64,000 nt of DNA from JAIBJN01 sp963830885. Its GTDB lineage: Bacteria > Actinomycetota > Thermoleophilia > Gaiellales > Gaiellaceae. The position numbers and the translations under genes are program-made. Below are positions 43,790 to 52,713 of the stretch, in pieces; position 1 is the stretch's first letter; each line of letters starts with the position of its first letter. The notes under the pieces were generated by a model that searched no databases, was not told where the DNA came from, and saw nothing but the letters and a program-made list of their open reading frames with translations. The stretch lies in the NCBI GenBank assembly GCA_963830885.1, contig CAWHOA010000018.1:1-64000 (forward strand). The letters run 5' to 3'.

Positions 43790-43829
43790 CAACGCTGTCA
43801 AGGGGGGCGGCACGCCGCCGCGCCTCGAG

Positions 43830-44787
43830 CTAGAGAGTCGCCGGATCGCAGAGGCTCGGGTCGCGCGCCTGCAGGTAGTAGCAGGCGGCCATCGGCTTGT
43901 CGGGATCGACCTCGCCGACCTTCGGGTTGGTCTGCCAGCCCCACGACCAGATGGTTCCGAGGTCCATGGCGCGCGCGACGTCTCCGACCGCGAGCGTCTT
44001 GATCCTCGTCAGCCTGAACCAGCGGGCATCGGACAGGTTCTCCCGCCCGCTCGGCGCCCGCCGGGGACGCGACCAGTACGGGATCACGATCCCGGCGTGC
44101 CGCATGCTGACGACGAAGCGCTTCAGGCGTTGCATCGTCTCCGTCCACTTGTTGCGCAGGTAGTTCCGCGCAGCGGCGTCTCCGAGCCTGTTGACGGTCA
44201 GCGTGCTCCACGTGTAGGCCTCGTAGACGAGGTCGGCGTGGGTCGACAGCTCGCGCCAGTAGCTGCGATAGCGCGTGTTGGCGAAGCGGGATTCGTGGCA
44301 TCAGGAGCAGGACGCGCACTCCGCGGTTGTCGAGCGCCTTGGCGAGCGCGAGGACGTTCGCGCGGAAGCGGCGCTGGGCGTACGTCGCCGGCTCGTCGAC
44401 CTGGACGGCCTGCATCTCGTTGAGCGTCAGCCACGGCCTGGTGCAGGACGTCATCTCGCGCGCGAGCGTGGCGAGCTGCGGGACCTTGGCGAGCACCTGG
44501 CTCCGCGGCTTCGGGTCGTTGACCGTGCCGACGATCGAGAGCAGGCGCATGTACCAGCCGACGGTGTCGGCCCCCTTCGCCTGGTAGGAGTCCCGCCACT
44601 TCGGGTTCTGGACCGCGAGCAGCGTGCCGGGACGCGCGAGGACGCTCTCCACGGGCGTGTCGTAGACCGCGTAGGCGGCGTAGTCGACCCACACCGTCCC
44701 GGGGCCGTTCGGGCAGGCCGCCGAGGCCGTCGCCGGCGCGAGCGCCGCCGCGAGAAGCGTGAGCAGGACGAGTCGAGAACGCCGCAT
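43830..44787 (-). CDS. Secreted protein of unknown function (frameshifted)
   Basis: About 318 aa from ATG 44787, joined across a +1 frameshift near 44285. A clear signal peptide (RRSRLVLLTLLAAALAPATA, cleavage near Ala-Ser-Ala) precedes the mature part. That begins with ACPNGPGTVWVDYAAYAVYD, a Cys-containing start. Later text includes TRPWLTLNEMQAVQVDEPAT, TRYRSYWRELSTHADLVYEA and LGTIWSWGWQTNPKVGEVDP. The Trp-rich pattern with alternating strands suggests a TIM-barrel-like extracellular protein, but no family is recognised. Its stop lies 41 nt before the TetR start region. Confidence 0.6.
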
Positions 44788-44951
44788 GCCTCTCGGTATC
44801 GACCCCGTCCGGCACATGCCCGAATCCCCCGTTCTGGCGTCCCTCCGACGCCCGTGCGAATCCGTCCGACCGCGACTCTACCCTCACTGGTCCCCGCCCA
44901 CCGGCGGCCAGCTTTAGAACCTCGTCGTACCGATACCCTTGGAGGGAGAAC

Positions 44952-47704
44952 ATGGCGTCCGCAGCGCGCACCGGAACCGCACCCGTCATCGAGGCAGAGG
45001 CGCTCGTGAACAGCGTCGCCGACGCCGCGCGGACCTGCGGCGTCAAGCGCTATTTCACGATCCCCGGGCGCGACCCGTTCGACGAGATCGAGTGGGAGCT
45101 CCGCACCGCCTTCATCCCCGGCAAGGACGGCCCGGTCTTCGAGCAGAAGGACGTCGAGTTCCCCAAGTTCTGGTCGCAGACGGCCACGAACATCGTCGCG
45201 CAGAAGTACTTCCGCGGCCGCATGTCCTCGCCCGAGCGCGAGCGCAGCGTCAAGCAGATGATCGGCCGCGTCGTCGACACGATCGGCGGCTGGGGCCGTG
45301 AAGGCGGCTACTTCGAGGACGAGGACCAGGCCGAGGCCTTCGAGGCCGAGCTGAAGGCGATCCTCGTCAACCAGCTCGCCTCCTTCAACTCGCCCGTGTG
45401 GTTCAACGTCGGCTTCGAGGAGCGCCCGCAGGCGAGCGCGTGCTTCATCCTCTCGATCGAGGACTCGATGGACTCGATCCTCGACTGGATCCGGCGCGAG
45501 GGCGTCATCTTCCGCGGCGGCTCCGGCTCCGGCGTCAACCTCTCCAAGCTCCGCTCCTCCAAGGAGCAGCTCTCCAAGGGCGGCTACGCCTCCGGCCCCG
45601 TCAGCTTCATGCGCGGCGCCGACGCCTCCGCCGGCACGATCAAGTCGGGCGGCAAGACGCGACGCGCGGCCAAGATGGTCGTCCTCGACATCGACCACCC
45701 CGACGTCGAGGAGTTCATCTGGTGCAAGGCGCACGAGGAGGAGAAGGCGCGCGTCCTCGAGTCGGCCGGCTACGACATGACGCTCGACTCGCCCGACTGG
45801 GCCTCGATCCAGTACCAGAACGCGAACAACTCGATCCGCGTGACGGACGCCTTCATGGAGGCGGTCGAGGCGAACGACGACTGGAACCTGACCGCGCGCA
45901 CGGACGGCAGCGTCGTCACGACGCTCCCCGCGCGCGACCTGCTCAAGCAGGCGGCCGAGGCCGCGTGGCGCTGCGCCGACCCGGGCGTCCAGTACGACAC
46001 GACCATCAACACCTGGCACACGCTCCCGAACACGCGCGGATCAACGCCTCCAACCCGTGCTCGGAGTACATGTCGATCGACGACAGCGCCTGCAACCTCG
46101 CCTCCATCAACCTGATGAAGTTCCGCCGCGAGGACGGCGACCTCGACGTCGAGGCCTTCGAGCACACCGTCGACACGGTCTTCCTCGCGCAGGAGATCCT
46201 CGTCGGCTACTCGAGCTACCCGACGCCCGAGATCGAGAAGAACGCGAAGGCCTACCGCCAGCTCGGCCTCGGCTACGCGAACCTCGGCGCGCTCCTCATG
46301 TCGCGCGGGCTCCCGTACGACTCCGACGACGGCCGCGCCTTCGCCGCCGCGGTCACCGCGCTCATGACCGGCCGCGCCTACCGCAAGTCGGCCGAGATCG
46401 CCGGCCGCATGGGCCCGTTCGCCGGCCACCAGCCGAACGCCGGCGCGATGATCGGCGTCATGTCGATGCACCGCGCGGCGGTCGGCAACATCGAGCATTC
46501 CGACTCGGTGCCGAGCGACCTCCTCTCGGCGGCACGCCGCTCCTGGGACGACGCGCTCGACCTCGGCGAGGTCTCGGGCTACCGGAACGCGCAGGCGACC
46601 GTGCTCGCGCCCACGGGGACGATCAGCTTCATGATGGATTGCGACACGACCGGGGTCGAGCCCGACTTCTCGCTCGTGAAGATGAAGAAGCTCGTCGGCG
46701 GCGGCGACCTCACGATCGTGAACAAGACCGTCCCGATGGCGCTCGACCGGCTCGGCTACGCGCCCGAGGAGCGCGACCAGGTCGTCGCCTTCATCGACGA
46801 CCGCAACACGGTCGTCGGCGCGCCGCACCTGAAGACCGAGCACTACCCGGTCTTCGACTGCGCCATCGGCGAGCGCGCCATCCACCACATGGGCCACGTG
46901 AAGATGATGGGCGCCGTCCAGCCGTTCATCTCGGGCGCCATCTCGAAGACGGTCAACCTCCCCGAGGAGACGACCGTCGACGAGGTCTCGCAGCTCCTGA
47001 TCGACTCGTGGAAGCTCGGCGTCAAGGCGATCGCCATCTACCGCGACAACTGCAAGGTCGCCCAGCCGCTCTCGAAGAAGAGCGAGAAGGCCGCGCCGCC
47101 CGTCCCGAAGGAGGACCGGCGCCGCCTCCCCGACGACCGCACCGAGATCGGCAGGAAGTTCCGCGTCGGCGACTACGAGGGCTACATCCACGTCGGCCTC
47201 TACGACGACGGCACCCCCGGCGACATCTTCGTGGACATCGCCAAGGAGGGCACGACCCTCGCCGGCCTCATGAACTCGTTCATGATCAGCGTCTCGCTCG
47301 GCCTCCAGTACGGCGTCCCGCTCGAGGTCTACGTCTCCAAGTTCGCGCACATGCGCTTCGAGCCGAGCGGCCTCACGAACGACGCGGACATCCGCGCCGC
47401 CAAGTCCCTCGTCGACTACATCTTCCGCTGGATGGGCAAGAAGTTCCTCGACACGGACACCCAGCAGGAGCTCGGCATCCTGAGCCCGGAGGTCCGCCAG
47501 CGCCTGGCGCAGGCCCACGACATCCTCGAGAACGGCACTGCGGTGGCCGATACCGAGGCCGCGCCGGCCCCGCCGCCCGGCCAGACCGCCCTGTTCAACG
47601 CGTTCGAGGACGCGGTGGAGTGCGCCAAGTGCGGCGGCCGGATGGTGAGGACTGGGAGCTGCTACACCTGCAGGGACTGCGGTCAGAACACCGGGTGTAG
47701 CTAG
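44952..47704 (+). CDS. nrdJ: Adenosylcobalamin-dependent (class II) ribonucleotide reductase (frameshifted)
   Basis: About 917 aa joined across a single missing base near 46040, between HTLPNT and RINASNPCSEYMSIDDSAC. The total is 3n+2. Features include SFNSPVWFNVGFEERPQASA with the active-site Cys just after, FRGGSGSGVNLSKLRSS, and the catalytic NPCSE loop with SACNLASINLMKF. APTGTISFMMDCDTTGVEPD and a C-terminal zinc-ribbon tail CAKCGGRM...CYTCRDCGQNTGC follow. It reduces ribonucleotides to deoxyribonucleotides without oxygen. GGAGGG precedes the ATG. Class II RNR is likely essential here, so the frameshift is best explained by sequencing error. No NrdR box or B12 riboswitch is visible upstream. 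Confidence 0.92.
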
Positions 47705-47762
47705 TAGGTAAGCGAGCCGTCGACTGCCGGCGAGGCCGCCCCTAGGAGCGAGTTAGGGCGGT

Positions 47763-47962
47763 TAGGCAGGACCTCCCGTTTGCGCGGCGTCAGCTCGGCG
47801 AGCCGCTCGTCGTACGGTCTGTCCGACGCCGGCTGGCTCGCCATGCGGTCGATCACCCGCCGGGTGACCGACGGTGTAGAGGAGCGAATCGCCGCCGGCG
47901 TTGAGGGCGCCGAAGATGTAGGCGTCCTGCTCGAACGTCGTCAGGATCAGGACCATGACCTT
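47763..47962 (-). pseudogene. Response-regulator remnant (partial copy of 48412-49083)
   Basis: This 200-bp stretch matches the middle of the intact LuxR-type response regulator at 48412-49083 with about 10-15% differences. It reads LILTTFEQDAYIFGALNAG, then GDSLLYTVGHPAGDRP in a broken frame. A segment of about 60 bp present in the intact gene (from ASGFLLKRTSPE to the following Val) is missing. It retains neither the phospho-acceptor region nor the LuxR HTH. It is separated from its parent by the cold-shock gene, so it is a decayed tandem copy. Confidence 0.7.
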
Positions 47963-47965
47963 GGG

Positions 47966-47999
47966 GTGAGGGCCGCGGCACGGAGGCCGCGGCCCTCAC
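47966..47999 (-). terminator. Terminator hairpin of cold-shock gene
   Basis: GTGAGGGCCGCGGC and GCCGCGGCCCTCAC form a perfect 14-bp stem with a 6-nt loop, 10 nt after the csp stop codon. No long U-tract follows. Confidence 0.65.
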
Positions 48000-48009
48000 G
48001 ATCCTGCGC

Positions 48010-48216
48010 TTACGCGACCAGAGTCACGTTGGTCGCCTCGGGGCCCTTCGAGCCCTCCTGCTGCTCGAACGAGACCCGCGCGCCCTCGGCGAGCGACTTG
48101 TAGCCCTCGCCGGCGATGGAACTGTGGTGCACGAAAAGGTCCTTCGAGCCTTCATCAGGACTGATGAAGCCGTAGCCCTTGCTGTCGTTGAACCACTTGA
48201 CGGTTCCGTCTGCCAT
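48010..48216 (-). CDS. cspA: Cold-shock domain protein
   Basis: 68 aa, the full length of the family. RNP1 is KGYGFISPDEG at about 13-23 and RNP2 is KDLFVHHSSIAG near 25-36. The start is ADGTVKWFNDSKGYGFI. It binds single-stranded RNA/DNA as a chaperone. AGGGAGGTG forms a very strong ribosome-binding site just upstream of ATG 48216. The 195-bp gap upstream (48217-48411) has no gene; it holds a small perfect hairpin (CTACGGCAACCGTAG at 48290-48304) that could sit in the 5' UTR. A terminator lies downstream. Confidence 0.95.
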   Translation of the reverse strand: MADGTVKWFNDSKGYGFISPDEGSKDLFVHHSSIAGEGYKSLAEGARVSFEQQEGSKGPEATNVTLVA

Positions 48217-48411
48217 AGAAAAAACACCTCCCTCTACGCGTTACGAACGGGTGAGGAAGGCGTCGATACGCAAACCGAACTCGCTCTATCTACGGCAACC
48301 GTAGCAACCCTGGCTGGATCCGGCGAAAAGCGATCTAGGCCTGGCGCTGAAGGGGACGCGGGCTCGACGACGGCGGGGGTTCGCTCGATGCTCGCCTCGC
48401 CCCGGCCGGCC

Positions 48412-49083
48412 TCACCCGGATCCGGCGCGGGTGAGCCCGCTCTCGTAGGCGAAGATCACCGCCTGGACGCGGTCGCGCAGGCGGAGCTTCATGAGGATCC
48501 GCTTGACGTGGGTCTTCACCGTCGACTCCTCGATCACGAGCTCCTCCGCGATCTCGCTGTTCGAGAGCCCGCGCGCAACCTGGGCCAGGACTTCCCGCTC
48601 ACGCGGTGTCAGCTCGGCGAGCCGCTCGTCGTACGGCCTGTCCGTCGCAGGCTGCTTCGCCATGCGGTCGATCACCCGTCGGGTGACCGACGGTGAGAGG
48701 AGCGAGTCGCCGACGGCGACAGTGTGGATCCCGCCGATCAGATCCTCGGGGCTCGTGCGCTTGAGCAGGAAGCCCGAGGCGCCGGCGTTCAGCGCACCGA
48801 AGATGTAGTCGTCCCGCTCGAAGGTCGTCAGGATCAGCACCTTGACCTCGGGCGAGGTCGCCAGCACCTCGCGCGTCGCCGAGATGCCGTCGAGGTCGGG
48901 CATGCGGACGTCCATGAGGACGACGGCCGGGGCCGAGGAGCGCACCTGCTCGAGCGCGGCGCGCCCGTCCGACGCCTCGCCGACGACCTCGATCGTCTCG
49001 TCGCTCGAGAGCACCGCCTTGAGCCCCGCGCGCATGAGGTCGTCGTCGTCCACGAGGAGGACGCGAACCGGCGTCTCGCTCAC
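48412..49083 (-). CDS. LuxR/NarL-type response regulator
   Basis: 223 aa from GTG 49083, which overlaps the kinase stop by 4 nt. The receiver domain has VRVLLVDDDDLMRAGLKAVL near 6-25 (acidic pocket), the phospho-acceptor in VVLMDVRMPDLDGISATREV near 54-73, VLILTTFERDDYIFGALNAG (conserved Thr), and GFLLKRTSPEDL (Lys). The C-terminal LuxR HTH is LTPREREVLAQVARGLSNSE near 156-175 and ESTVKTHVKRILMKLRLRDR. It acts with the histidine kinase upstream. The divergent ABC exporter genes are the likely targets. A damaged partial copy lies at 47763. Confidence 0.92.
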   Translation of the reverse strand: MSETPVRVLLVDDDDLMRAGLKAVLSSDETIEVVGEASDGRAALEQVRSSAPAVVLMDVRMPDLDGISATREVLATSPEVKVLILTTFERDDYIFGALNAGASGFLLKRTSPEDLIGGIHTVAVGDSLLSPSVTRRVIDRMAKQPATDRPYDERLAELTPREREVLAQVARGLSNSEIAEELVIEESTVKTHVKRILMKLRLRDRVQAVIFAYESGLTRAGSG

Positions 49084-50224
49084 GGGCCCGCCTCTCCGTA
49101 GGGCAGCCGGGCGTGAACGCGGAAGGAGCCGTCGTCCGCGCCCACCTCGAGGGAGCCCCCGAGAAGCTGCGCACGCTCGCGCATGCCCACGATGCCGTGG
49201 CCGCCGCCGTCGCGGTCCGTTGGGTTCGGCGCCGCCGGGTTGGTGACCGCGATCTCGAGCTGCCCTCGGCGCGAAGTCGATGGCGACTTCGGCGCTTCCG
49301 CGGCCGTGCCAGGCAGCGTTGGTGAGGGCCTCCTGGAGAATCCGGAACGCCGCCTGGTCGACCGCCGGGCTGAGTGGACGCCGCGCGCCGTCGATCGTCA
49401 CGGTCACGGAGAGGCCGGAGACCCGGTAGCGCTCGGCGAGGGCGTCGAGCGCGGCGAGACCTGGAGGCGGCTCGACCTCGCCTGCCGGGAGGTCCTCGCG
49501 GAGGGCGCGCACGAGCTGGTCGATCTCGCCGAGGGTGTCGCGCGCGACCTCCTCCACCGTCCGGAGCGCGGCCCGGGCTCCCGCCGGATCGCGGTCCTGA
49601 AGCAGGCGGGCTGCACCGGCCTGGACGAGAATGACGTTGATCGCGTGCCCGGCGGAGTCGTGCAGGTCGCGGGCGATGCGCATGCGCTCCTCGGCGGCAG
49701 CGAGCCTGCGCTCGCGCTCGGCTGCGCGCTCGGCGTTCCGGGCCCGCTCCTCGAGCTCGCCCATCCGCTCGCGCCGCAGCCGCGCACGGTCGCCGGCGAA
49801 CCAGGCCGCCGCCCACACGCCGGCGCCGAGGAAGAGCTCGGGCGCGAAGCCGTCCCGCACGAGGTGGGGGCCCGAGGAGGACGACGACGCTTGCCGCGAG
49901 AGCGGCTCTCCGCAGCCGAGCGCCCTCGGGACGCTCGTCCGCCACGGTGTAGAGCGCGACCGCGAAGCCGAGGGGCGGCCCGAGCCCGTAGCGAAGCCCG
50001 TACAGCGTGGCCGTCGCCGCGGTCACGATCGCGAAGACCGGCAGCGGCGCGACCCGCCGGCCGACGAGCGGCACGGCGGTCAGCGCGACCAGCACGACCG
50101 CGATTGCGTCGAGGCTCTCGCCGTCGTCGTCGAACCCGCCCCGCGCGATCGCGGCGAGCGAGAACGTGAGCACCACGACGGCGATGAGCGCGTCGACGAA
50201 AAACCTCGTGCCTCGCACACTCAC
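49080..50224 (-). CDS. Sensor histidine kinase, HPK7 (DesK/NarX-like), two frameshifts
   Basis: About 380 aa in three frames, with breaks near 49862 and 49258. The N-terminal part (GTG 50224 or 50218) has 4-5 hydrophobic segments such as FFVDALIAVVVLTFSLAAIA. The dimerisation/phosphoacceptor region is RMRIARDLHDSAGHAINVIL, with the His of HPK7 kinases (HisKA_3). FRILQEALTNAAWHGRGSAE is the N-box. GHGIVGMRERAQLLGGSLEV, the G-box, is in the third frame, followed by SFRVHARLPYGEAGP. It senses an unknown, perhaps membrane, signal and phosphorylates the regulator. Cotranslated with it by GTGA overlap. Confidence 0.85.
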
Positions 50225-50323
50225 GATCCTCTGACGGTACCGGCCGAACGCCGCCGCCGAGTCGCCCCCGGGGAGGATCCGCCTCCTCCCATGGGGGTAC
50301 GCCGAAGTTCCTCCCTGAGGGCG

Positions 50324-50353
50324 TTGTGGCGGCGGTTCGCGCGTCTCTACCGT
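50324..50353 (+). promoter_or_regulatory. Promoter TTGTGG-N18-TACCGT, leaderless type
   Basis: A -35-like TTGTGG (50324-50329) and -10-like TACCGT (50348-50353) are 18 nt apart. The ATG at 50360 follows after 6 nt, so the transcript would have almost no leader. It lies in the 135-bp gap between the divergent kinase and ABC exporter genes, where a response-regulator site would be expected. Confidence 0.5.
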
Positions 50354-50359
50354 GGAGAC

Positions 50360-51289
50360 ATGACTCAGGACATGAATCTCCAGGACACGAATCTCGTTGT
50401 GGAGACGCACGAGCTCGGCAAGCGCTACGGCGACCGGATTCAGGCCGTAGACGGGCTGAGCCTCAGAGTGCGCCGGGGCGAGGTCTACGGATTCCTCGGC
50501 CCCAACGGCGCCGGCAAGACGACCACGCTGCGAATGCTCCTCGGGCTGATCCGGCCGACGAAAGGGAGCGCGCTCGTCCTCGGCGCCGCTCCGGGGACGC
50601 CGCAGGGGCTCCGTCGGCTCGGAGCGCTGATCGAGTCGCCGACGTTCTATCCCTATCTCTCGGGTCGCGACAACCTGCGCGTCCTCGCCCGCTACGCGGG
50701 TGTTCCCGAGACGCGGATCGCGCCCGTGCTCGAGGAGGTCGACCTGACCTCCCGGGCCGGCGACCGCTTCGGCACCTACTCGCTCGGCATGAAGCAGCGC
50801 CTCGGCATCGCCGCGGTGCTGCTGAAGGACCCCGAGCTGCTCATCTTCGACGAGCCCACGAACGGGATGGACCCGGCCGGCATGGCCGAGATGCGTCCGT
50901 TCCTCCGCAGCCTCGGCCGGGGCAACCGCACCGTCCTCCTCTCGAGCCACCTCATGAGCGAGGTCGAGCAGGTCTGCGACCGCGTCGGCGTCATCAGCCG
51001 GGGCAGGCTCGTGGGTGAGGGAACCGTGGACGAGCTGCGCGGCCGCGAGGGTCTGTGGCTGCGCGCCGATCCCACGGACGCGGCGGAGCGGGTTCTCCGG
51101 TCGCTGCGGGGCATCGAAGAGGTGGCGCGCATCGACGGCGGCCTTCGCATCGCCGCCGAGCCCGCCGCAGCCGCGACGATCAACCGCGTGCTGGTCGAGG
51201 CCGGGATCGCCGTCAGCGAGCTCCGACCCGAGCGCGCGTCACTGGAGAAGGTCTTTCTCGAGCTCACCCAGGACGAGGAGGCAGCATGA
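50360..51289 (+). CDS. ABC exporter ATP-binding protein
   Basis: 309 aa from ATG 50360. Walker A is FLGPNGAGKTTTLRMLLGLI near 47-66. The Q-loop region is GALIESPTFYPYLSGRDN near 90-107, the signature YSLGMKQRLGIAAVLL near 141-156, Walker B LLIFDEPTNGMDP near 160-172, and the H-loop VLLSSHLMSEVEQVCDRVGV near 193-212. The C-terminal extension (about 225-309) is typical of DrrA/BcrA-type ATPases of antibiotic or lantibiotic exporters. It powers the permease encoded 4 nt overlapped downstream and lies divergent from the two-component genes, which likely regulate it. Confidence 0.92.
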   Translation: MTQDMNLQDTNLVVETHELGKRYGDRIQAVDGLSLRVRRGEVYGFLGPNGAGKTTTLRMLLGLIRPTKGSALVLGAAPGTPQGLRRLGALIESPTFYPYLSGRDNLRVLARYAGVPETRIAPVLEEVDLTSRAGDRFGTYSLGMKQRLGIAAVLLKDPELLIFDEPTNGMDPAGMAEMRPFLRSLGRGNRTVLLSSHLMSEVEQVCDRVGVISRGRLVGEGTVDELRGREGLWLRADPTDAAERVLRSLRGIEEVARIDGGLRIAAEPAAAATINRVLVEAGIAVSELRPERASLEKVFLELTQDEEAA

Positions 51290-52113
51290 CCAGGATCGTC
51301 ACCGCCGAGTTGCTCATGATTCGCAAGCGCGCCAGCACCTGGATCCTGCTCGCGATCTGGACCGCGCTGGCGCTCACCTTCGCCTACGTCGTGCCGTACA
51401 TCCAGTACACGAACGACTCGGGGCGCAGGTCTCTCGCCGAGCTGCTGCCGGAGGGCCTGGTCGGGACGCTCCTCGCAGGCTTCCCGTTCTTCGGTGGAGT
51501 GCTGGCGCTGATGCTCGGCGTGCTCACCGTCGGGAGCGAGTACGGCTGGGGCACGCTCAAGACGCTCTTCACACAGGGGCCCGGCCGGTTGCGGGTCTTC
51601 GCCGCCAAGCTGATCGCCGTGGCCGCAGTCCTGCTGGTGTTCGTGCTCGTCGTCTACGTGCTGGCGGCGGTGGCAAGCTGGGCGATCGCCGTGAACGAGG
51701 GTGCCGAGGTCGCCTGGCCGAGTGCGTGGCTCCTCATCCGAGGCATCGCCGGCGGCTGGCTCATCTTCGCCGTCTGGGCGGCGCTCGGGATCCTCCTCGC
51801 CGTCGTCACGCGCGGCACCGCCCTTGCGACCGGCATCGGCATCCTGTACGCGTTCGTCGTCGAGGGCCTGCTGAGCGCGCTCGCCCGCGAAGTCAGCCTC
51901 CTGGACGGCCTGGTGGAGTTCTTCGTTCGGGCGAACGGCTACTCGCTCGTCGCCGTGCTGGGCGTGTCCGCGGACGACGTCTCCGATGCCGGCCCAGGCT
52001 CGTTCTCGGGGCCGTTCGTGGCGGGCGGCCAGGCGCTGCTCGTCCTGGTTGTCTACCTCGCCGCGTTCGTCCTGGCCGCGGGCTGGCTCCTCCGCCGCCG
52101 CGACGTCGTCTGA
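51286..52113 (+). CDS. ABC exporter permease (ABC-2 type)
   Basis: 275 aa with six predicted transmembrane helices: near 18-38, 60-85, 105-130, 145-170, 177-195 and 245-265. Examples are WILLAIWTALALTFAYVVPY and AVLLVFVLVVYVLAAVASWA. LAGFPFFGGVLALMLGVLTV and EYGWGTLKTLFTQGPGRLRV are ABC-2 permease features (PF12730-like). Start ATG overlaps the ATPase stop by 4 nt. The pair would export a peptide, antibiotic or lipid-type compound, perhaps the signal sensed by the divergent kinase. A small non-coding gap separates it from the convergent CoA-binding protein gene. Confidence 0.85.
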   Translation: MTRIVTAELLMIRKRASTWILLAIWTALALTFAYVVPYIQYTNDSGRRSLAELLPEGLVGTLLAGFPFFGGVLALMLGVLTVGSEYGWGTLKTLFTQGPGRLRVFAAKLIAVAAVLLVFVLVVYVLAAVASWAIAVNEGAEVAWPSAWLLIRGIAGGWLIFAVWAALGILLAVVTRGTALATGIGILYAFVVEGLLSALAREVSLLDGLVEFFVRANGYSLVAVLGVSADDVSDAGPGSFSGPFVAGGQALLVLVVYLAAFVLAAGWLLRRRDVV

Positions 52114-52138
52114 CGCCAGGCCGCGTGCCGCGCCGGTG

Positions 52139-52612
52139 CTAGACCTCGCGGGGAACCTTGCCCGTGAGCGTCGAGAACACGCGCATGACCTTGTGCCCGG
52201 GGTCCGCCGTCGGCTCGAACATGCAGGGGCAGCCGCCGTCGATGACGGAGATGCCGTGTTGACGGCCGTAGTCGGTCGCCTCCGCCGAGACGCTTCCGCG
52301 ACCGAAGGCACGGTGCATCCACACGCGCCTGATCCCCAGGTCGACGCACTCCCGCATCGTCGCGTCGGCGTGGTCCGGGTTCGTTGCGATCACGACTCCG
52401 TCGACCCCGTCGGGGATCGAGCGCAGGTCGTGGTAGCTGCGATCGCCTTCGACCTCGTCAGCGTTCGGGTTGACGGCGAAGACGTCGTAGCCTCGCTCGC
52501 GCAAGCGGCGATAGACGGTATTGCCGGAGTGGGTCTCCGGGTGGCGGGAGACACCGGTGACGGCGATGCGCTTCCCGGCGAGAAACTCCGTCGCCGCGTC
52601 CTTCATCTTCAT
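52139..52612 (-). CDS. CoA-binding domain protein (YccU-like)
   Basis: 157 aa from ATG 52612, preceded by GGAAAGGAAGTG as ribosome-binding site. The CoA-binding Rossmann domain (PF13380) shows FLAGKRIAVTGVSRHPETHS near 10-29, VYRRLRERGYDVFAVNPNAD near 33-52, DGVVIATNPDHADATMRECV near 70-89, GIRRVWMHRAFG, and IDGGCPCMFEPTADPGHKVM near 125-144. YccU-like proteins bind CoA but have no clear reaction. No neighbours suggest a pathway. Confidence 0.88.
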   Translation of the reverse strand: MKMKDAATEFLAGKRIAVTGVSRHPETHSGNTVYRRLRERGYDVFAVNPNADEVEGDRSYHDLRSIPDGVDGVVIATNPDHADATMRECVDLGIRRVWMHRAFGRGSVSAEATDYGRQHGISVIDGGCPCMFEPTADPGHKVMRVFSTLTGKVPREV

Positions 52613-52713
52613 GGGATCACTTCCTTTCCAGCGGAAGCATCCATCCGGCCTCGCCGCTCGACATCCGGGTTTGCGCGGATTGCGCTCGTGGCCGACGCGT
52701 ATTCCGGGGTGCG

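Noticed and set aside
44818..44951. B12 riboswitch or NrdR box before nrdJ
   Set aside because: The gap is only 134 nt, lacks a B12-box-like sequence and any NrdR-type dyad; only a ribosome-binding site is seen.
50360..52113. Antibiotic biosynthetic gene cluster next to the ABC exporter
   Set aside because: No PKS, NRPS, lantibiotic or precursor-peptide genes are nearby; the exporter with its two-component system stands alone.
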